A stretch of DNA of 28,697 bases, from assembly GCF_000278725.1 (NCBI RefSeq), contig NZ_ALCA01000027.1:1-28697 (forward strand), given 5' to 3'. Position numbers and translations under genes: made by a program. This document shows positions 10,152 through 21,000 of the stretch, one piece after another (within the stretch, counting starts at the first letter, position 1; the number at the start of each line of letters is the position of its first letter). This DNA is from Actinomyces sp. ICM47 (GTDB lineage Bacteria; Actinomycetota; Actinomycetes; Actinomycetales; Actinomycetaceae). Below the pieces are notes generated by a model. It was not told the origin of the DNA. It ran no database searches and saw only the letters and a list, made by a program, of their open reading frames with translations.

Positions 10152-12829
10152 TGGTCGTTCTCCTCCTGCATCGTGCGCGCAACCGCTGCGCTCAATCGCA
10201 GCTTACGGCGCATTCGCAGGCTTCGCAGGGACAGCGCGCGACGAATGCGCGCAAAGAAACCGGCGTTCTTGCCCACCTGCGAGCGCAGCGCACTCACCTG
10301 CACCCACGCGTCACGCGCGCGGTCGCGGGAAGCGCCGTGAGACGCGAAGTCCGCGACGTCCGCATAACGGGCGATCACGACCGGGGTGGGAACGTCGTCA
10401 CCGAATCGGCTCCACCCGTCGATCACATAGCGGCCCTTGGTCGCCGAGGCCTCGTCGAACTCGACCGAATCGGTCGAGCCGTCGTCGCCATGGCGCACCG
10501 CACCCGTCACCAGGCTGAAGGGGTCACCCGGGTGCTCGCCGAGATTCCACTGGGAGGCCAGCGACCAGGCGGTCTCCTGGCGGGTGCGTCCCACCTCGAT
10601 AGTCAGGCCGGAGTCGGCGGCCAGGTCCACGACCTCGTCCCACGAGCCGATCAGCGCGTTGGCTGCGGCGGCTCGGCGGCGGTGGCGTCGACGTGCGGCC
10701 TTGTAGGCCAAGATCGCCAGAGGCGGCACCAAGATCAGGAGGATGCCACCCGCGACACCGGCGACGACGCGCCAGGGGAAGTTCTCATCCGGTGTCTTTA
10801 CCGGGTCCGCGTTTTGGTCGCGCGTCGACGGCGGCAGCTCGGCGGGAGCATCCGGGGGCTCCGGCGGCTGGAGGACCTGCGGGCGCGGCACACTGCGAGG
10901 CTTGGGCACCTGCGTCTGCGGCGTGTGGTCGCGCGGAGGGGTGGGGTCAAAGACGGCCCAGATGCCGTCTCCGAACTCAACCTCGACCCAGGCGCGGATG
11001 TCAGAGCCGCGCAGGGAAGCGGCACCGCCCTGCGAGCCGCCCTCAGGGTAGGCACCCATGACGACGCGAGCGTTGATGCCCAGCTGGTGGAGCATGAGGG
11101 CCATGAGGGCCGTGTACTGCTGGTCGTCGCCGATAAGGTTCTCGTCGCCGGAAATCATGCGCTCAAGGCGGTCGGCGCGCACGCCGGGACGCGAGAACTG
11201 CGTGTTCTCGTTGAGGTAGTAACCGTAGGTCGACAGGTGGTGCTCGATCGCGCGCGCGGCGGCCAGAGCCGTCGACGCATTCTGCGTCAGATCCGTGGCC
11301 ATCGCGCCGATGCCCTCGGGCACATGCGTGTCCTTCGACGTGTTGGGAGCAACTGAGAGGGAGGATAGCTCCTCGTCGCGGATGGGTTCGACGAACGTGG
11401 TGCGCACGTCGTAGGTCATCGTGCCCGCGCGCCCTGTCGTCAGGGCCGCGTTCCCCCACGTGTCGACAAAGAGGCCGTCCTTTTGCGTGTCCGCTCCGGT
11501 GCCGGAGAAAGTAATCTGCGAGGGGATTCCCAAGACGGGTACCCACGGGCCGGACAGGCCGTTGGTTGACACGGTGACGGTTGAATTGCCTTCGGCGCGC
11601 CCGGGGATCGCCGTCTCGACGGGGATGTAGCCGGAGTGGCCATCCCCTCGGGTTTCCGACATGCCAAAAGTGGTGCCGTCGTACACGTCCATCGCGGCGA
11701 TGCGCACGCGCTGGTTCTCGGGCAGGTCAGAGACGGTAATAAGCGTCTCGTCCTTCAGATCGGTCGTGTAGTGACGGAACGAGGCCATCGGCGAGGGGTA
11801 CGCCTGGATGTCCAGCGGCGGCTCCACGAGGTCGCGGCCAACGACACGCGCCCCGGACTTGCCCAGGTAGGAGGCGGCAGGCAGGGCCACGCCCACGGAA
11901 ATCGCGAGCATGAGGGTCGCGCCGAGAATACGCCTACCCACGTAGACAGTGGAGCGAGAGCTGCGCCCGAGGGTATTCTCTGCCCCGGCCGCACCGGAGC
12001 GGCCCACCAGGACGTCCTGCCCCAGCGTGATGCGCTGGTACTGAGCGGCTGCGGCCCACCACGCGCCCAGGAGCGCCCACCACAGCAAGACCGCCCACAC
12101 GGGCAGCGCGTGGCCTGACAGGCCAAAGAAGATGGCGATCACGCCCATCGCGACGAGCGGGATGGACCCCAGGATGGCGCGCCCAGCACGGGCGGTGATG
12201 AGGCCTGAGAGCACGGCAAAGAGGAGGCCGCTCATCCACGGGACGAGGCCGGGGCCCGAGTATGCGGACACGGGTGCGGTCAGCGTCAGCAGATCCTTCC
12301 ACGCGCGGAAGGAACCCAGGACCATGACCTGCAGGGTCTTACCGGTGGGCAAGAACCCGAAGAGGGCCTCGGCGCGCAGGGCTGCGGCGCTCCCGAGCAG
12401 GAAGTAGGTGACCAGGACGGACAGGACCGTCGTGAGCATATCCCAGCGCCACTTCGTCGACGCGTAGGCGATGAGCAGGCCGCAGGCCACGCCCGCGCCC
12501 GCCGCGATAGCGCCCACTCCCCCGCCGAAGACGGGTTCGAAAGCGACGACCGGCCCGGCGAAGAGGACCGCGAGGACGAGCAGAGACCACATCGGCAAGC
12601 GCGTGCGGAACGTCGCGAAGCGCTCCGTAATCGTCAACAGGCGGCTGCGCGTGGTCCTTGGCTTGGGCATGTGCGCCTCAGAGCGCGCGCCCGCGAGGGC
12701 GTGTGCTGCCGAGGGCTGTGTGGGTTCATCCACCGAGCGGCGGTCCGTCTTGATGGGAGAGCCGGGGACGGCCTCGCCCTGAGGATCGACGCGCTGGGCG
12801 CGGGGCTTGGTGTTCACGTTGCTGCTCAT
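10148..12829 (-). CDS. TgpA-type membrane protein with apparently inactive transglutaminase core
   Basis: An 893-residue membrane protein. A cytoplasmic N-terminus (about 1-78) is followed by several transmembrane helices to about residue 340. An extracytoplasmic transglutaminase-like core (about 500-640), one more helix (about 688-712) and a cytoplasmic C-terminal domain follow. The core is recognisable (LGINARVVMGAYPEGG, AWVEVEFGDGIWAVFDPTP). Where active members have G-x-C-E-Q-Y, this one has GDDQQYTALMA, placing Asp at residue 569. Where they have D-x-H-A-W it has DIRAW, placing Arg at 612. Only the Asp of FDPTP (628) remains. Spacing of 43 and 16 residues fits a Cys-His-Asp triad, so two of three catalytic residues are replaced. 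It overlaps both neighbours by 4 bases (ATGA, GTGA). A scaffolding or binding role is more likely than cross-linking. Confidence 0.9.
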   Translation of the reverse strand: MSSNVNTKPRAQRVDPQGEAVPGSPIKTDRRSVDEPTQPSAAHALAGARSEAHMPKPRTTRSRLLTITERFATFRTRLPMWSLLVLAVLFAGPVVAFEPVFGGGVGAIAAGAGVACGLLIAYASTKWRWDMLTTVLSVLVTYFLLGSAAALRAEALFGFLPTGKTLQVMVLGSFRAWKDLLTLTAPVSAYSGPGLVPWMSGLLFAVLSGLITARAGRAILGSIPLVAMGVIAIFFGLSGHALPVWAVLLWWALLGAWWAAAAQYQRITLGQDVLVGRSGAAGAENTLGRSSRSTVYVGRRILGATLMLAISVGVALPAASYLGKSGARVVGRDLVEPPLDIQAYPSPMASFRHYTTDLKDETLITVSDLPENQRVRIAAMDVYDGTTFGMSETRGDGHSGYIPVETAIPGRAEGNSTVTVSTNGLSGPWVPVLGIPSQITFSGTGADTQKDGLFVDTWGNAALTTGRAGTMTYDVRTTFVEPIRDEELSSLSVAPNTSKDTHVPEGIGAMATDLTQNASTALAAARAIEHHLSTYGYYLNENTQFSRPGVRADRLERMISGDENLIGDDQQYTALMALMLHQLGINARVVMGAYPEGGSQGGAASLRGSDIRAWVEVEFGDGIWAVFDPTPPRDHTPQTQVPKPRSVPRPQVLQPPEPPDAPAELPPSTRDQNADPVKTPDENFPWRVVAGVAGGILLILVPPLAILAYKAARRRHRRRAAAANALIGSWDEVVDLAADSGLTIEVGRTRQETAWSLASQWNLGEHPGDPFSLVTGAVRHGDDGSTDSVEFDEASATKGRYVIDGWSRFGDDVPTPVVIARYADVADFASHGASRDRARDAWVQVSALRSQVGKNAGFFARIRRALSLRSLRMRRKLRLSAAVARTMQEENDQ

Positions 12830-14052
12830 GCCAGACCCCCGGCGACGATAATGCGCGGCAGATCATCCAGGGTTGCACAGTCGAGGAGAACTCCTCGGCC
12901 GAGGTTTCGGCGGGCGCGCGCTTTGTTCACGCCGATACGGATGATGGACACGGGCACGTCGATGGGTGCGAGGCGCGCGAGGTGGGCGGCGTCCGAATCA
13001 GTTGTCTCGGGGCCGACGATGAGCGTCAGTGCGGAGACTCCGGGGCGCTGAGCCACGGCCTCGCGCACGCGCAGCGCCAGATCCCCGGAGGAGCGGCGCG
13101 AAATTTCGGACAGGGAGTCCAGGAGGCGCATGGCGACCGAGGACGGCAGCCACTCATCGGTCGTCGTCACCGACACCGGGCGCGACTCGCGCAGGTTCGC
13201 CAGGCCCAGGGAACCCGCGACCGACACGGCGGTCTCGAAGGAATCGTGATCCCACGCGTCGCGGGAGGTATCCAAGACGATGACGTGGTGGGAACGGTGG
13301 GTCTCCTCGTACTGGCGCACGATGAGCTTGCCGAGGCGAGCGGTCGACTGCCAGTGCACGGCGCGGCGGTCATCGCCCGGCTCGTAGTCGCGCAGCGCGT
13401 GGAAAGACACGTCGGAGCTGGAGAGCTTGCCGGTGGACACGCCCTCGACGTCGAGCTGGAAGCCGGTCGCGTCGAAGGGGACGCGGACCGTGCGCGGGTG
13501 AACGTGCAGGACGACGGGTTCATCCCAGGAACGCACGCGGCGCAGCAAGCCGAGGGCATCGGAGCGCACGGAGCGCGCAGGGCCGACATTGATGAGCCCT
13601 CGGTGACGCGAGGAGATCAGGAACATCTCGTCCCACGTCGCGTGCGCCCCCAACGGAGGAACGACGAACTCGCCCGTTCCCGTGCCGATCGGCAGCTCGA
13701 TGATGCCTGCGCGCACCGGACGGGCACGCTCGTTGCGCACCACGAGCTCGCCGACCGCCGTCTGGCCTGCGACGATACGTTCGTTGGGCACGCGGATCGA
13801 CACGAGGTGCGGGGGCTTCCACGCCACGCGCGTGGCCGCGAGCACCAGGGCGACGACGCCCGCGAGGGCACACGCCAGGGCCTCGACCCACCGGAGGGTC
13901 GCCGCGAGAATCAGGGAGACCGCGACGAAGAAGACGAGCGCCCACCCGGTGGGCGTCACTAGGTCGGCCAGCGCCTTCAGAGGGTGCTGACGGGAGGCCT
14001 GCGCCTTACGCGGCGAGACCATCGTTGCATTGTTCGAACTCTTCCCTTGCAT
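12826..14052 (-). CDS. DUF58 family protein
   Basis: A 408-residue protein with two N-terminal transmembrane helices (about 32-75) and a mostly cytoplasmic remainder. The DUF58 signature YEPGDDRRAVHWQSTARLGK is followed by LIVRQYEE and a VWA-like strand with VIVLDTSRDAWD. DUF58 proteins nearly always pair with MoxR ATPases and are thought to be clients or adaptors in assembling or activating membrane or wall complexes; the biochemical role is unproved. The ATG at 14052 lies 20 bases after the MoxR stop. The gene overlaps the transglutaminase-like gene by 4 bases. It corresponds to duf58 of the bifidobacterial PFNA cluster. Confidence 0.93.
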   Translation of the reverse strand: MQGKSSNNATMVSPRKAQASRQHPLKALADLVTPTGWALVFFVAVSLILAATLRWVEALACALAGVVALVLAATRVAWKPPHLVSIRVPNERIVAGQTAVGELVVRNERARPVRAGIIELPIGTGTGEFVVPPLGAHATWDEMFLISSRHRGLINVGPARSVRSDALGLLRRVRSWDEPVVLHVHPRTVRVPFDATGFQLDVEGVSTGKLSSSDVSFHALRDYEPGDDRRAVHWQSTARLGKLIVRQYEETHRSHHVIVLDTSRDAWDHDSFETAVSVAGSLGLANLRESRPVSVTTTDEWLPSSVAMRLLDSLSEISRRSSGDLALRVREAVAQRPGVSALTLIVGPETTDSDAAHLARLAPIDVPVSIIRIGVNKARARRNLGRGVLLDCATLDDLPRIIVAGGLA

Positions 14053-14072
14053 CGTCGTTTCCGGTCGGCGCG

Positions 14073-15038
14073 TTACGCGCCCACCGCCGGGGCAGGCACC
14101 GACGTCAGGGCGCGCTGGATGACGCCCTCAGCGGTCGCGCCGGAGAACGCGGCGTCGGGGTCAACGATAATTCGGTGCGCCCACACGGGCACGGCCAGGG
14201 CCTTGATGTCGTCGGGCAGGACGAAGTTACGCCCCTGCGCGGCCGCCCACACGCGGGCGCAGCGCACCATGCCGATGGCGCCACGGGTGGACACGCCCAG
14301 CAGCGAGGACTCGTCGTCGCGAGTCGCTTCAGCCAGCGCCGCCACGTAGTCGAGGACCGCGCGGTCCGTGTGGTTCACCGAGGCCAGGGCTGCCCAGGCG
14401 ACGATGTCCTGACCGGTCACGAGGGGCTCGAGGTTCTTCGAACGGTCGGGGGAGGCCGAGCCGTCGAGGACGTCGATCATGGCGGCTCGCGAGGGGTAGC
14501 CGATCGAGGTCTTCATGAGGAAGCGGTCTAGCTGGGCCTCGGGCAGCGGGTAGGTGCCTGCCTGTTCGACGGGGTTCTGGGTCGCGATGACCATGAAGGG
14601 CTGGGGCGCGGGGCGGCGCACACCGTCGACCGTCACCTGGGCCTCTTCCATGACCTCCAGGAGCGCGGACTGGGTCTTGGGCGAGGCACGGTTGATCTCG
14701 TCTGCCAGGACGATCTCCGCGAAGACGGGACCGGCGTGGAAGACCCACTCGCCCGTCTTCTGGTTGAACATATTCACGCCGGTGATGTCGGAGGGCAGCA
14801 GGTCGGGGGTGAACTGGATACGCGAGTGCGTACCGTCAATGGTCGCACTGATCGCGCGCGCCAGGGCCGTCTTACCGGTTCCGGGAGCGTCCTCGAGCAG
14901 GAGGTGTCCGCCCGCGAACATCGTCGTCAGCGCGAGGCGCACCGCCTGATGCTTGTCCAGGACCGCGACGGACACGCCATCGACGAGGCCCTTGAAGACC
15001 TGGGCGAACCTAGTTGCATCTTCGATGGAAAGGGTCAT
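14073..15038 (-). CDS. MoxR-family AAA+ ATPase
   Basis: A 321-residue cytoplasmic ATPase. Walker A is EDAPGTGKTALARA (about 46-59) and Walker B is IVLADEINRASPKTQSALLE (about 107-126). The sensor 1 region reads ATQNPVEQAGTYPLPEAQLD (about 150-170), and sensor 2 lies in the C-terminal lid (STRGAIGMVRCARVWAA). MoxR proteins act as chaperone-like remodellers of partner complexes, typically with the DUF58 protein encoded next door. The ATG at 15038 has AGGAC upstream. The gene starts 52 bases after the giant surface-protein gene with no terminator between, so the two are probably cotranscribed. All catalytic motifs are intact. Confidence 0.95.
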   Translation of the reverse strand: MTLSIEDATRFAQVFKGLVDGVSVAVLDKHQAVRLALTTMFAGGHLLLEDAPGTGKTALARAISATIDGTHSRIQFTPDLLPSDITGVNMFNQKTGEWVFHAGPVFAEIVLADEINRASPKTQSALLEVMEEAQVTVDGVRRPAPQPFMVIATQNPVEQAGTYPLPEAQLDRFLMKTSIGYPSRAAMIDVLDGSASPDRSKNLEPLVTGQDIVAWAALASVNHTDRAVLDYVAALAEATRDDESSLLGVSTRGAIGMVRCARVWAAAQGRNFVLPDDIKALAVPVWAHRIIVDPDAAFSGATAEGVIQRALTSVPAPAVGA

Positions 15039-15090
15039 GTGTTGTCCTACTGTCTCTCTCGTTGCTTGTAGTGGGTGAAAGTCTTTTGTT

Positions 15091-18000
15091 TTATTCGCCT
15101 CGGCAGTTCTTCACGACCTGCCGCGCATTCAGTTCTAGCGCGGTGGTCGACTCCGTAAGGATACCCGGTATACTCTGCGTCCCCTGTGAGAAGCGGAACT
15201 CCGTGTTTTGGGACGGCCGTCCAGTCGTCACCGTGCAGACGAGTGTCCTGCCCGGCTGGAACTGCGAGGCACGCGAGGCTGTCAAGGTCATCGAGCCACA
15301 CTCTTGGCCGTTCGGGCAGGCGGTCGCCCCGGTGAAGGATGCATCGATCTTGTCAAGCGATTCACCCGTCGTAAACGTGACCTCCACCTTTCGGTGGTCT
15401 CCGCCGGTACTGACCAGCTCGACGACAGCCGTGTACTGGTGGACCGGCTGCAGCCCCGACATGGTGACCTTCGTCATCGGGCCATTGAATGTCTGTTTCG
15501 TGTCCGCTACGCCCTTGATCCACACGTTGGTCTCCTTGACGGAAGTACCTTCAGGAGGGGTCCACACGATTGTGGCGCTGTTGGTATGTGGCTCGGCGGA
15601 GACTGTAAAGAGCGGGATCGGCGAGCTGCCACCGTCGCCGTTACCACCGCCGCCGTTACCACCGCCGCCGTTACCACCGCCGCCGTTACCGCCGCCGTTA
15701 CCACCGCCGCCGTTGCCAACTATGCCGCTGGCTAGTGTCGCCGGACTCCACACGTAATCATTCGGCCCTCGCTTACCACGCTGGCAGAAGTAGTAGGTCA
15801 TCATGGAACCAGAAGGAAGCGGACCGAGATCGAAGTCGGCACGGTCGCCGTTATTGAAGCGGACGGGGTTACCGGGCGCCATGCACCCTGGCACGCTGTC
15901 CGCGTAGAAGAGCTCCAGGTCGTTGACCGTGTAGCCGTTCCCCTCCTTCAGACGCGCATTATTGATGCGGATCGTACCCGCGGCATTGTCGGAGGTGGGA
16001 CCCAACTGCGGCGCGTCGGGTGCCAGCGGAATGGTCTTCAGTGTGGGCGCTGCATACGTCTTCGCATCGGAGGTCGCACTAAGCCCGGCCGCGTTACTGA
16101 CTGTCACGCGCACCTGCAGAGCGTCAGCCCGCCCCACTGTCATGGTCGTGGTAGCGGTCCCGTTCTTCTCATTGATCGCGGGACCGGGGACGGTCTTCGG
16201 GATGCCATTGACGTTCACCGTCGTCGGCCCCCAGCCCTTCGAGCTGCCCGATTCAAAATAGCTCCAGGTCACGGTAATCTCGATCTTGTCATCCGCGATG
16301 TTACGCGCATCGGCATTCATCACGTTGGGCTTCTCGGGGTTCTTCGTCTCCGTCTGCGGGGTGGCCACAGCACCCGCAGATGGCGCGGAATCTCCAGCGT
16401 CGCTGTGCGCCACGACCACCACCGTGTAGGTAAGGCCGTTCGTCAGGCCCGTGAGTGTACACGTGGTGTTGCCACCAGTCGAGCACGACACATCCGCTCC
16501 GCCGGCGACAGAAGCGATCGCCGTGTAGCCGGTGACCTTGGAGCCGTTCGCCTTGGCCTCAGCCCACGTCGCTGTGATGCTTCCGTCGCCGGCCTCAAGG
16601 TGAGGCGCACCGGGAGCACTCGGGACGTTGGAGATGGTAATGGGGTTCGAGGGTGCCGAACGCTCGGACTCGCCCTCCGCACTGACCGCAATCGCGGTGA
16701 AGGAGTAGGTCCTACCTGTGATCAGGTCGCCGACCTCGCACACCTCCTTGTCACAGGTGGCGACCTGCTTGCCAGTGTCGTCGAAGAGCCTGTAGCCGGT
16801 GATCGTCGACCCGCCAGACTTGGGAGCCTGGAAGGTCACGCTCGCACCGCCCTTACCGGTGTTTTCGGCGCGCAGATTTGTGGGAGGATTCGGCTTACCC
16901 GTCACCGTGACGGTGATCGTGCCCTGGACGGCACGCGAGGGGTCGGCCAACTTGTCGTTGACCTTGAAGCCGACCGTGATCACGCCGGAGGCGCTGGGCG
17001 TGATGGACACGGTCGTACCCGACGAGGAGACAGTCGCCTCACCCGAGGACACGAGGATCCCTTCGAGGGTGATCGGCGCGTCCGGGAAGGGGTTCGTCGC
17101 AGCCGACGCCACGTCCACGCTCACGGTCTGGTTCACCTTAGTGGTCAGCGTATAGACGGGCAGCTGGATCAGGGGCTTGACCGACGCGACGACCTCGACG
17201 GGGATCTGGGCCGACACCGTGTGGCCATCCTCGTCCGTGACGCTCACGGCGATCGAGCCGGCCGGCCCCTGCGCGGTTCCCTCGGCGGCCGTGACCGACA
17301 GGGTCGCGCCCGACAGCGAGGCCTGAATCGAGTTCGGCGCAGAGTCCATGGTGTAGGTGAACGTGGAGGTATCCACACCCTCGGGGTCGCGCACGGCCAG
17401 CGCCAGGTTCTGCACCACGGCCTCGCCCCCGGCCTCGACACGAATAGCGGTCGGGGTGAAGGTCGGCGGCTGGTTGACCGTGGCCTTGATGCGCACGGGC
17501 AGCGACAGGGAGTCGGTGAGCGTCCCCGCGTCGGAGGAATCGCCGTCCGCGACCTGGATGAGGAACGCGGAGTTGCCGCTAAACGCGGCGTTCGCGTTCA
17601 GGGTCAGCTGCGTGTTGGAATCAGCGACGACCGAGTCGAGGCCCTCCTGGGCCACAGGACTCGACCCCTCGACGAGGCGCGGGCTGCGTCCCGAGCGAGT
17701 AATGACGTAGTCCGACAGGTTGATCGTGCGCGAGGTACCCGCGTCCATCTCGATCGGCAGATTCGCCGAACTGAGGAACGGCGCGGTCGAGTCGCGACCG
17801 GGGACCCGGACAACAGCCGAGTTGGTCAGCCCATCGCGGTCGGTGATCGTGTAGACGACCAGGCGCGTGGATTCCGAGGTCGGAATCAGCAGGTTCGAGC
17901 CGGAGACGGTCACGCCGGCATCGGCGGTGGTCAGGGTGACCTCGTCGATACTGCCGTCGGGGTCTTCATCGTTCTCGAGGACGTTGACGGACACGGCGGA

Positions 18001-21000
18001 GCCGTCCGTGGGCAGCGCGTCATAGTCCACGAAGTCGTCGCGGGCGATGGGTGCCTTGAGGGGCGCGTCATCTTGGACGTAGACCGTCAGGGTGCCGCGC
18101 GCGGAGCCGCCGCGACCGTCGCTGACCGTGTAGGACACGAGGTAGGTGCCAACCTTGGAGGGCGTGTGCACCTGGACGGTCGTATCGGATCGGACCTGCG
18201 GGTCGAGTTCGGGCGTGGCCGTCTCGAGGCTGTCCTTCTCGAGGCTGAGCGGGTCGCCGTCAGGGTCCAAGTCGTTCGACAGGACGTTGACGGTCACCAT
18301 GCGATCAGGGCGCGTCAGGACGGTGTCGGGCACTGCCACCGGGTTCTGGTTCAGCGAGGGAACAGGCGTGACGGCGACACGGACGCGAGCCGAGGCACGC
18401 GCGCCCTGGCGATCCTCGACCGTGTAGGTGAAGGAGTCAGTGCCGGACTCCGAGGCGTTGGGCGTGTACTCAATCCACGTGGCCTTCGCGGTCGCCGAGC
18501 CCTTCTGCGGCGAGGAATCCACGCCGCGCAGGGTCACCGAGTCGCCGTCCGGGTCAATACCGTCAAGCGAGACCGGGATGCGGGTGGCCTGACCGGCCGT
18601 GGCCCACGCGGTGATGTCGCGGGGACGCGGTGCCTGATTGTGGTCGGAGGCTGCCAGGATCTCGAAGGTGACCGTGCTGGAGGCGCGGTTACCGGCGGAG
18701 TCAATGACCGAGTAGGTGACATCCATCGTGCCCGGGGTGTCCCCCGCCTCGAGACGAACCTGGTTACCCGTCACGAAGGGGGTCCCCAGGGCGGAAGCGC
18801 GATCATACTCGAGCGTCGACTCGACCTGCAGGTTCAGGCCGGCCGGCGAGCGATCATTCGCCAGAACGGAGACCGTGCCAACATCGCCGACGCGCACCTT
18901 GCCACGATCCGGCTTGAGGACCGGCGGCAAGTCGGTGCGGTCAGAGGCACCGGGAATGACGGTCACGCTGGCGCTGGCACTGCCCTGCCCGTTGGACACC
19001 GTGTAAGAGAAGGACACCGTCCCTTCGAGGCCTGTCGGCGCAGTCACGCGCAGCAGGTGGCGGTCGATGAGGGCCACCTCCAGGCCGGGCACGGACGAGG
19101 AATCAATCGACGTGATCGACAGGACTCCACCCGTCGGGTCGTAGTCATTGGCCAGCGGCGCAACCAGCACGGACCCGCCCTGCGGCAGGACCGCCGTATC
19201 GTTCTCGGCAACCGGGGGCAGCGCAACGGTCTCAACGACCACGACGCGCACAATACCCAGCGTCGTCGCGACGCCGTCGGAGATCGTGTAGGCGAAGGAG
19301 TAGGAACCCGGGGACGACGCCACGAAGTCAATGGTCCCGCGTTCCAAATCCGGCGTGATCGACGCACCCGAGGGCGCACCGGACACAGCGGCCAGCATCA
19401 GCGGGTCGCCGTTGGGATCAGTGTCGTTCTTGAGTGGATCCAGGGTGACGGTCTCACCCGGGTGCGCCAGGAACAGGTCGCCGTTCGCCACGGGCGGCAG
19501 GTTGCCAGCCTCCTGGACGTTGACAATGAGTTCGCCGCGCGTCTCAGCACCCTGATCGTCGGCGACGGTGAGCACGACGGTCTTCGGACCAGCCGCGGAG
19601 CCTTCCTCGGTGATCGTCATCGTGCCGTCCTCCATGAAGGACACGCTCAGACCTTCGGGAGCCTCGGCATTCTTCAAGAACAACGGATCGCTATCGGGGT
19701 CACGCCAGTCGGACAGCGCCTGATACTGGATCTGCGCGCCCTGGCCGATCTTGACCGACGACGCACGAAGCTGCGTGGGTGCCTCGTTCTGCGAGTAGGG
19801 GTGGATCGTCACCTGTACCCGCGCGGGGGCGGTCGCGGTCCCGTCCGAGGCCTCGTACGTGAACGACGTGGAACCCGTCTGATCGGCATCGACGTCTGCG
19901 ATCTGCAGCGCGCGACCGGAGCGCGCGACGGCCACAGAACCCCATGCGGGCTGGCTGGTCGGGCTGGCGGTCAGCACGTCTCCGTCAATGTCGGAGTCGT
20001 TGTCCAGGACCGGCAGGATCGTCGAACGGCCCGGGCGGATGCCGAATTCGTCATCCACTGCCTCGGGCGGGGTGTTCTCCTCGCGCTTTTCGGGGTCGGC
20101 GATCTCGTTCGTCAGCTCCGGGCTGTCCTGTTCGTTCTCGGACTCCTGGAGCTGGTTTTCGACCTCATCCCAGTTGTCCATGAGGACCATGTTGGAGTCG
20201 GGCAGCCACACGTTGCCCTGCGCGACGTCGTTGAGGACGATGGCCTTGCGGTTGGTGCGGAAAACGATTTCCTGGGCGCTCTTGAGCGTATCGACGACTG
20301 TCTGCTGGTTGTTGGAGGCGTCGTCGCACGAGCGCATGAACGCGCCCGAGCCGACCCACGCGCCGTAGGAGCAGCCCTCGTGGCGCACGGGAGCTGCGGG
20401 AATGCCGCTGGGGGATCCCTCGGCGGCGGGGATGATCGTGGGTGCACTGCCCTTCAGGGGGATGCTCACCAGGGACGAGGCCGTGGCCAGGAGGACGGAA
20501 TCGTACGTCGGTCCGGCCTGCTGGAGGACTCCGCCCGCCTCGACGCCTGCGGCGCTGAGGTTGAGTGTCTTGCCGCCGGGCAGGAAGAGGGTGTTCGAGG
20601 TGGAGTCGAGGGCGACAACCTGGTCTCCGACGGCCGTCATCGACAACGACGCGTCTGCGGGGATGCCTTCGATCACGGAGGTCTTCGCTTGGTCTACGGC
20701 ACCCTGCCGCTTAACAGTTGTGAGGGATCCGGAGGAGGACAGGGAGTAGACGGTGCCGTCCATGCCGGTGACAAACGCGCTCGCGCCCATGTTCGAGGCG
20801 ACGGCGGCATTGTCAGAAAGGTTCGCCGGGCTCGGCGTGGTGGCTGACGTCGTCCACAGTGTGCCATCTGTCGCATTCAGGACGCCCAGGACGTCCCCGC
20901 CCTGCATCGCAACCGAGCCGGAGGGAAGGGCCGTCGGGGACCCCAAAGCGACCTGGGTAACATTGACCGGCGCAACAGTAAGTGAGGACAGGTCGGACAC

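Noticed and set aside
15091..15200. Sortase anchor at the C-terminus of the giant protein
   Set aside because: There is no LPxTG motif, hydrophobic stretch or basic tail. The protein ends in a soluble Cys-containing module, so anchoring is N-terminal.
16405..20847. 1480-codon plus-strand frame opposite the giant surface-protein gene
   Set aside because: The minus strand carries clear Ig-like and Fn3 repeats. The plus-strand translation is Arg/Gly/Asp-rich with no recognisable fold.
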